Below, in pieces: positions 60,901 through 64,000 of a stretch of 64,000 nucleotides of DNA. The notes beneath the pieces were generated by a model. That model worked only from the letters and a program-made list of their open reading frames with translations. It was not told where the DNA came from and did not search any database. Both the position numbers and the translations under genes were made by a program. The first letter of the stretch is position 1. Each line of letters begins with the position of its first letter. Source of the DNA: Tretioscincus oriximinensis (lineage: Eukaryota > Chordata > Lepidosauria > Squamata > Gymnophthalmidae); assembly GCA_022410635.1 (NCBI GenBank), contig JAJVDF010000505.1, positions 372,001 through 436,000 of the forward strand, read 5' to 3'.

Positions 60901-62521
60901 TGGCATTTCAGGAGTCCTGCTTGTTGCTTCATCCCGGAGGCAACATCCAGACACCCATCCTAGTATCCATTTATACCCTTAGTGTCCATAAACCTGTCTA
61001 GTCCTGTCTTGAAGCTATCCAAGGTGTTAGCTACCACTACCTCTTCAGGAAGTAAATTCCACAGGCCGATGACCCTCTGGGTGAAAAAATACTTTCCTTT
61101 GTCTGTTCTCACTTTTCTACCCAACAGTTTTAAGGAGTGCCCTCTGGTCCTTGTGTTGTGTGATAGAGAAAACATTTTTTCTCTGTTCACCCTGTCCATC
61201 CCATGTATGATTTTGTACACTTCAATCAGATCACCTCTCAAATGTTGCCTTTCAAGGCTGAATAGGCCCAGACGTTGCAGCCTGACTTCATAAGGGAGGT
61301 GCTCCAGACCCTTGATCATTTTTGTTACCCTTTTCTGTACCTTCTCTATTTCTCCTCTATTTCTCAATAGAGGAAGAGACTGGAGACCCAAGTGTCTCCA
61401 TCCCAACATTTACTCCGGCTTGAATAAGCACTTTGTACTCCTAACTTTGGAATGAAATTATTTTCTCTGGCACACAACACTAGAACCAGGAGACCCCCTA
61501 TGAAGCTAATGGGCAAAAGTGTTAGGACAGAAAAGGGTAAGTATTGTATTTTTTTTATCCATAAGGTCTTTGGTTTGTGGAATTTTCTTCCAGTTGAGAT
61601 GATGGTAGCATAGTAGCATAGTAGCATAGCTAGACTCTCGAGGGCCCCGGGGCAGATAAATTAAGTGTGGGATTTATTTTTATTATTAATATTTTCACCA
61701 ACTGGGGTATGTGTGTTTACCCTGGGAACCCCATGGCTGCTCCATTGTTGCTATGCTAACAGTTTTAATAGAGGATTAGACAAATTTGTGGATGCTACTA
61801 GGATGGATATCTTGATACAACCTCTGGAATGGAGCAACGGGGAGTGTCCCTGAAATGCCATTGAAAAAAGATGCATTCATAGGATATAATGCAGTACATT
61901 TCTCAGAAAGGGACCAGTGGCAGCTGGCCTCTTGGTTTGGCAGGTTCTGCGAACACTCAGATTAAAATCAATGATAAAATCTCCATAGAAAACAATGGAG
62001 AACCACTGGCCAATCGTAGGCTCCTTCATAGAGGAGCTGCCAAGAAATAAAAAAAATTCTAGGCAGCTTTTTTAATTGACAAAAGGGGTTGCCGATCCCA
62101 GAACCAATGGGAGAGTTGCCTAGGGGGGGCTACCGTCTCGCTCTCAGTCTCCGTAGAGGTGCCATTTTGTATTGACAGTCAACTTGTAGACTGACAGAGA
62201 GACCAGTAAGTGCTTGAATGGGCCTCCTCCCAGCCCCTTTCCTAACTGTGCCGTAGCTGGAGGAACCTGTGCCCCCCCCCCCAGCCCCAAACTGCACCAG
62301 CCACCGCTGAAAGGGACGCTCAGTAATCGTCATCAATATTTTCTCTAGGATCTGAAATGTAACATCACATTAGAGCAGATTTGTGGGCTTAGCTGATGGA
62401 ATTTGCTCTTTTCTCTCCACATAGCTTGTACTATAAGACAGCACCCAACCATGTGCAAATTCCTCGTGAATTCAAGGACTGGAGGCCAGGTGGCTGCGTC
62501 AGCTGCAGGAAGTGTGGACAA
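43514..62521 (+). CDS. DHX58: DHX58 (LGP2), gene span, 3' end off window
   Basis: RIG-I-like receptor without CARDs: a cytoplasmic dsRNA-binding DExH ATPase that assists MDA5 filament nucleation and tempers RIG-I signalling to MAVS. Eleven coding exons join in phase to 622 codons; human LGP2 is 678 residues, and the missing last exon would supply about 60. Motifs: I, LPTGAGKT at 28-35; II, DECH at 135-138; III, TAS at 171-173; [12 protein letters not shown] (IV region); [12 protein letters not shown] (V); QARGRARA (VI). The C-terminal domain shows YCINC and CVSCRKC, the four zinc cysteines. The helicase starts within ten residues of the Met, which excludes RIG-I and MDA5. The SGD-like motif seen in human LGP2 after motif I is not evident here (ISSESRE). 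All reading frames are open; one N affects residue about 189. Several large retroelements sit in the introns. Confidence 0.96.
43783..43984 (+). CDS. DHX58: DHX58 coding exon 2
   Basis: 202 bases, [20 protein letters not shown] to KDIHVELT plus one base. Contains [12 protein letters not shown], matching LLICTAELLQMA of human. Acceptor TGACAG, donor ACAG|GTGAGC. Followed by 570 bases of intron with a SINE. Confidence 0.95.
44215..44475 (+). mobile_element. SINE with L2-like end and CORE-like segment in DHX58 intron
   Basis: TATACCCCGCCCTATACCCAAAGGG, then GGGGCTGAGAGAGTTC and TTGGCCCAAGGTCACCCAGCAGG, a widespread squamate/MIR-like core. Confidence 0.65.
44555..44745 (+). CDS. DHX58: DHX58 coding exon 3 (motif II DECH)
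   Basis: 191 bases, [20 protein letters not shown] to AQEHILR, phase 0. Carries DECH and LGLTAS (motif III). Acceptor TATGCAG, donor CGT|GTGAGT. Leucine replaces the proline of human TASPGTGG. Confidence 0.96.
44936..45485 (+). mobile_element. CR1-type LINE ORF2 fragment
   Basis: Plus translation shows [20 protein letters not shown] then [30 protein letters not shown], and in the next frame [20 protein letters not shown] then [19 protein letters not shown]. Frameshifted and truncated. Confidence 0.85.
45490..45659 (+). mobile_element. L2-type LINE 3' end
   Basis: TTTTTATTGTTAATCGCACTGAAACTTTCAGGTATAGGGTAGTATAGAAATGCAA is the L2 3' terminus. Confidence 0.65.
45676..46058 (+). mobile_element. 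Retrotransposed insert with 62-bp palindrome
   Basis: Flanked by AAACACATAAGGACAT at 45660-45675 and 46059-46074. Ends in an A-rich tail. Inside, arms 45906-45967 and 45978-46040 are inverted copies differing by one inserted base, with a 10-base spacer. A (TA)n run precedes the left arm. Looks like an L1-type 3' end with an inverted 5' part. Confidence 0.7.
45855..45894. repeat. (TA)n microsatellite
   Basis: About 20 TA units within the retrotransposed insert. Confidence 0.9.
46164..46280 (+). CDS. DHX58: DHX58 coding exon 4
   Basis: 117 bases, 39 codons, [20 protein letters not shown] to YDLSERRLL. Acceptor CTTTTCAG, donor TTG|GTAAGA. Corresponds to the helicase insertion region after LCANLD in human. 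Confidence 0.93.
46315..46562 (+). mobile_element. CR1-type LINE 3' end
   Basis: TAGCCTCCGGGATGGAGCAACAGGCAG to GATGGGCTGTGGCCTGATCC and the terminal TTCTTATGTTCTTATGTTCTTA. Confidence 0.8.
46563..47109. other. DHX58 intron after coding exon 4, no assigned content
   Basis: No exon or repeat recognised. Confidence 0.5.
47110..47460 (-). mobile_element. tRNA-derived SINE (minus)
   Basis: Minus strand begins TGGCTCAGTCACTAAGGAAACAG and GGGGTTTCGAAGCCC (A- and B-box-like), then a body with AGCTATTCGAAAGCAAG and an end containing AGCCGCTTTGAGTCCC. Confidence 0.65.
47671..47797 (+). CDS. DHX58: DHX58 coding exon 5
   Basis: 127 bases, [19 protein letters not shown], one ambiguous codon (NTG, 47728-47730), then [20 protein letters not shown]. 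Acceptor TTCAG, donor GAAG|GTGATT. Helicase insertion domain (Hel2i). The next intron is 5.9 kb because of an antisense L1. Confidence 0.94.
47852..48030. mobile_element. Foldback MITE, copy 3 (longest arms)
   Basis: Starts GGCCCTGTCCCCACTGANCC, ends GGCTCAGTGGGGACAGAGCC. Arms extend inward to GGCCTGCCATAGCCTACACT / AGTGTAGGCTGTGGCAGGTC, about 85 bases each. Flanked by TAA at 47849-47851 and 48031-48033. Confidence 0.88.
49690..50730 (-). pseudogene. L1 ORF2p reverse transcriptase region, broken
   Basis: [26 protein letters not shown] and SLFVDD (the FxDD catalytic box) followed by [20 protein letters not shown] and [20 protein letters not shown]. Stops after RGT (CGA to TGA type) and after FVDD disable it. 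Confidence 0.82.
51324..51810 (-). pseudogene. L1 ORF2p endonuclease region, broken
   Basis: Minus strand encodes LNVNGLGN near 51790, LQETHAASR, and further on [20 protein letters not shown] and HIIL.GDSN, the apurinic-like endonuclease blocks of L1, in more than one frame. Confidence 0.75.
52699..53422 (-). pseudogene. L1 ORF1p remnant
   Basis: Starts [15 protein letters not shown]; a coiled-coil-like region ([20 protein letters not shown]), then the RRM-like [16 protein letters not shown]. After a frameshift near 52900 it continues as [14 protein letters not shown] and [20 protein letters not shown], the ORF1 C-terminal domain. Nucleic-acid-binding protein of L1. Confidence 0.8.
53685..53876 (+). 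CDS. DHX58: DHX58 coding exon 6
   Basis: 192 bases, [20 protein letters not shown] then [20 protein letters not shown] to LFGLFE plus one base. Matches [22 protein letters not shown] in human. Acceptor CATAG, donor GAAG|GTGAGT. Confidence 0.95.
53877..54481. other. DHX58 intron after coding exon 6
   Basis: Includes a short tandem duplication CGTTTCAGTATAACAAACTG at about 54200-54250, next to CTCGTTATAATGAATCTCG, suggesting a degraded pogo/Tigger-like end. No exon. Confidence 0.4.
54482..54585. mobile_element. Foldback MITE, single arm
   Basis: CATTCTGGGCTGTATCTTGGAATAGGAGCC..CATGCTAGAGTAGACTATGGCAGGCCC is the left arm of the MITE family without its partner. Confidence 0.55.
55070..55488. 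mobile_element. hAT-type non-autonomous element, right end intact
   Basis: Ends GGCCAGCCGCCACTG at 55488. Shares AACCCCTTTTGCCAATTAAAAAAGCTGCC and CTGGAGCTTTTTGATTTGTTGG with 8.7 kb and 62.0 kb copies; its left half resembles 31.7-32.3 kb (TAGGGTTGCCATA, GTGGTGAGACAGGCAGA). Confidence 0.6.
55575..55700 (-). mobile_element. L2-type LINE 3' end (minus)
   Basis: GTACATTTCTGTACTGCCCTATACCCAAAGTTCTCAGGGCAG, reverse of the L2 3' terminus. Confidence 0.65.
55877..56133 (+). CDS. DHX58: DHX58 coding exon 7 (motif IV)
   Basis: 257 bases, [20 protein letters not shown] to SQTNHMTQ, phase 0. Contains [18 protein letters not shown]. Acceptor TTGCAG, donor CAG|GTAAGG. Confidence 0.96.
56368..56994 (-). 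pseudogene. L2 ORF2p C-terminal open segment
   Basis: 208-codon open segment, [20 protein letters not shown] to LFHLPFG, the RT C-terminal domain of L2. Open but detached from the rest by frame changes. Confidence 0.8.
57286..58581 (-). pseudogene. L2 ORF2p remnant (endonuclease end to RT)
   Basis: Two stretches in one frame (58098-57667 and 57660-57286) are split by one nonsense codon at 57667-57669, where related elements have NNYRPV. A frame change follows after CDTLGAQS. Non-functional. Confidence 0.8.
58770..58970 (+). mobile_element. CR1-type LINE fragment
   Basis: TTTATGAAATCAGGCTGCAACATCTGGGTCTCTTCAG and TGAAACTGATGGGCAGAAAATTTAGGA. Confidence 0.65.
58973..59151. mobile_element. Foldback MITE, copy 4
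   Basis: GGCTCTGTCCCCACTGAGCC at the left, GGCGCAGTGGGGACAGGACC at the right, inner arms meeting at GGCAGGCCCC / GGGGCCTGCC with only a few bases between. Flanks TAA and TTT. Confidence 0.85.
59623..59772 (+). CDS. DHX58: DHX58 coding exon 8 (motif V)
   Basis: 150 bases, 50 codons, [20 protein letters not shown] to [22 protein letters not shown] is motif V. Acceptor TTCCAG, donor CAG|GTTAGT. Confidence 0.96.
60034..60195 (+). CDS. DHX58: DHX58 coding exon 9 (motif VI)
   Basis: 162 bases, 54 codons, [20 protein letters not shown] to PPWKYRLK. With the last Gln of the previous exon it forms the QxRGRxR motif VI, followed by the pincer helix region. Acceptor CCTTAG, donor AAG|GTAAAG. Confidence 0.95.
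60540..60730 (+). CDS. DHX58: DHX58 coding exon 10 (start of C-terminal RNA-binding domain)
   Basis: 191 bases, [20 protein letters not shown] onward. [20 protein letters not shown] holds the first zinc CxxC pair and the conserved GSDLRKVE; ends HHVNINPNF plus two bases. Acceptor TTAAAG, donor TCAG|GTAAGG. Confidence 0.95.
60772..61415 (-). mobile_element. CR1-type LINE 3' region (minus)
   Basis: Minus translation [60 protein letters not shown] and [10 protein letters not shown] is a 149-codon open remnant of the CR1 ORF2 C-terminus; then the 3' end to GAACATAAGAAGAGCC. Confidence 0.9.
61430..61862 (+). mobile_element. CR1-type LINE 3' fragment (plus)
   Basis: AACACTAGAACCAGGAGACCCCC, AAGCTAATGGGCAAAAGTGTTAGGACAG and GAATGGAGCAACGGGGAGTG; convergent with the preceding minus copy. 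Confidence 0.7.
61915..62309. mobile_element. Complete non-autonomous hAT element
   Basis: Terminal inverted repeats CAGTGGCAGCTGG and CCAGCCACCGCTG, with a perfect 8-base target duplication AAAGGGAC (61907-61914 and 62310-62317), diagnostic of the hAT superfamily. 395 bases with no transposase. Confidence 0.9.
62425..62521 (+). CDS. DHX58: DHX58 coding exon 11 (second zinc CxxC)
   Basis: 97 bases, completes Ser, then [23 protein letters not shown] and CVSCRKCGQ. Supplies the second cysteine pair of the regulatory/C-terminal domain. Acceptor CACATAG, donor CAA|GTAAGT. The final exon is not found up to base 64000. Confidence 0.95.
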
Positions 62522-63476
62522 GTAAGTGGTACAAATGGTTCCCAACCTTTTTTGGATCACGCCCCACTTGAACATCTCTAAAATCCTGAATTTTGTGGCA
62601 ACCCTGTGGCATGTAATTATTATTACTCACAAAGTTAACTCCTGTTCACGTGAAGGAAGCCTAAAAAAATTCACTATTAAGAGTTGCTCCCCTTAAAAAT
62701 CAAATTGCCCCCCTTTGGGGCATGTGCCCCACATTGGAAAGCACAGCTCTAATGAGTATACTGGCCAGTGTACAAGACAAGCCTTCCTCCTGCATGCTGG
62801 TGTCCCCCCCTCCCCCCTTAGACCCTTCCACCTAAGATGTCTCTTAAATTATACCAGCATATGAAGGGAGGCTCCTAGCATACTTGTTTTCCAGTATCTC
62901 ATCCAGCCAAGAATTCATTTATGACAAGCCAAGGAAGTAGTTACTCATGAAAAAGATAATTTGGAACAAGTGGCTCTGGAATTTGATTATGGCAAGGAGG
63001 AACAGGCCCATTTCTCTGGAGAAGTAATGACACTGCTGATTTGCATACAAGGGGTCTTTGTGCACTAACATAAGCTAGTAAAACACTGCAAGTAAGAAAA
63101 TCGTGTTTTTGAAGCTGAATTTCCCAAAATGGTCTCAGACTGACACTCCTTCCCAAACACTAATAGCAACTGGGAAAGAGTTCTGAGCTCTCTAATTTGA
63201 ATAGCTGTTTTGGCAGAAGATCTTGTTTAGAGGGGAGATGCAAGTGTACTCTTAATAAACCATTTGCCTACAATCAATGACGTTCTGCTTACCATTTCCC
63301 TCTTCCAAAATAGCATCTTCAAATCTGAGGATGGATTACTTTGCAAACACTTGTTTATTCCCAGACATGAAATTAGAAAGCAATCCCTTTACTTTAAAAT
63401 AATATAAAAACACCTCCTAGTTCTTATGAAACCTTCATAATTTAATACTCCTAACAATCCCACATTTATCTCAGTT
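62522..63476. other. DHX58 last intron, no assigned content
   Basis: No exon or recognised repeat. The last coding exon was looked for up to 64000 and not found. Confidence 0.5.
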
Positions 63477-63725
63477 TCAGAGAAATAGCCATGTTAGTCC
63501 AGTAGAAAGTCCTGCAAAAGGGCCAGTAGCACTTTGAGACAAACAGTAGAAAAGTAGGTGGCATAAACTTTCGTAGACACGTCTACTTCTTCAGATGCAT
63601 CTTCAGATGTATTCTTCAGATGCATCTTCAGATGTATTCTTCAGATGCATCTGAAGAAGTAGACATGTCTACGAAAGCTTATGCCACCTGCTTTTCTACT
63701 GTTTGTCTCAAAGTGCTACTTAGAG
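63477..63725. mobile_element. Inverted-repeat DNA element with 76-bp arms
   Basis: Arms 63525-63600 and 63645-63720 match at 73 of 76 positions when one is reversed. The 44-base spacer is two copies of a roughly 25-base unit (CTTCAGATGTATTCTTCAGA..). Same family as 3122 and 34230. Confidence 0.8.
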
Positions 63726-64000
63726 TCTAACATACTAGACAAAGCTGACATTGTTCTTTACCGGTCACAGTGAAAACAGTTCATTTTGGTATAATGAAAG
63801 GATCTTCCTGGTGAAATAACAATAAAACATCAGAATTTTTACTCTGTTAGCTTTTCTCAGCTTGTAAATGGTGGTACGCTCAGTGCTTCCCCCAATCAGG
63901 ATATTACTGCCCACTTCTTATATCTGGATCAATTTTATCTATTAAGGAAACTTGTAGCACTTTAGAGATCATTAAAAAATGATAGGCAGAGGAACTTACA

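Overview
This is a 64 kb piece of a vertebrate nuclear genome, most likely a squamate reptile (lizard or snake lineage). Conserved exons are short and separated by long introns with GT-AG borders. The intervening DNA is full of CR1, L2 and L1-type LINE fragments, tRNA-derived/CORE SINEs, hAT ends and small foldback DNA transposons, a mix typical of squamates. The species cannot be named from the sequence. Nothing in it is bacterial: there are no operons, CRISPR arrays or prokaryotic genes.

Two protein-coding genes are present, arranged head to head. On the minus strand, from 36781 down past the left edge, lies DNM1L (dynamin-1-like, Drp1), the GTPase that constricts mitochondria and peroxisomes. 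I place 17 coding exons with matching phases, 627 codons in all. They include the 13-residue alternative A-insert exon and the 26-residue B-insert exon. The C-terminal GTPase effector part (about 108 residues in human) lies off the left edge. The 11-residue second B-insert exon was not found. The promoter is a GC-rich island at about 36.37-37.15 kb with several trinucleotide tracts, a ZNF143/THAP11-type site and an ETS-type site. Intron 1 contains a 930-base assembly gap (35051-35980) next to GATA-type microsatellites.

On the plus strand, from 43514 past the right edge, lies DHX58 (LGP2), the CARD-less RIG-I-like dsRNA sensor. Eleven coding exons (622 codons) are intact and in phase, from the start codon through both zinc-binding CxxC pairs of the C-terminal domain. 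The last exon, about 60 residues, is off the right edge. A canonical ISRE (40847-40858) and a kappaB-like site lie just upstream of a plausible noncoding first exon ending at 40964.

Region by region: 1-36.8 kb is DNM1L exons and repeat-rich introns; 36.8-40.8 kb is the DNM1L promoter and the shared intergenic spacer; 40.8-43.5 kb is the probable DHX58 promoter and 5' noncoding intron, holding a young truncated L1; 43.5-64 kb is DHX58. The DHX58 introns contain a nearly full-length antisense L1 (48470-53438, 18-bp target duplication), an antisense L2 (56.2-58.7 kb), an intact non-autonomous hAT (61915-62309), and at least four long inverted repeats that would fold into dsRNA in the pre-mRNA of a dsRNA sensor. 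The two genes are not known to act in one pathway, though both converge on mitochondria: Drp1 controls mitochondrial shape, and RIG-I-like receptors signal through MAVS on the mitochondrial surface. Whether their adjacency matters is speculation.
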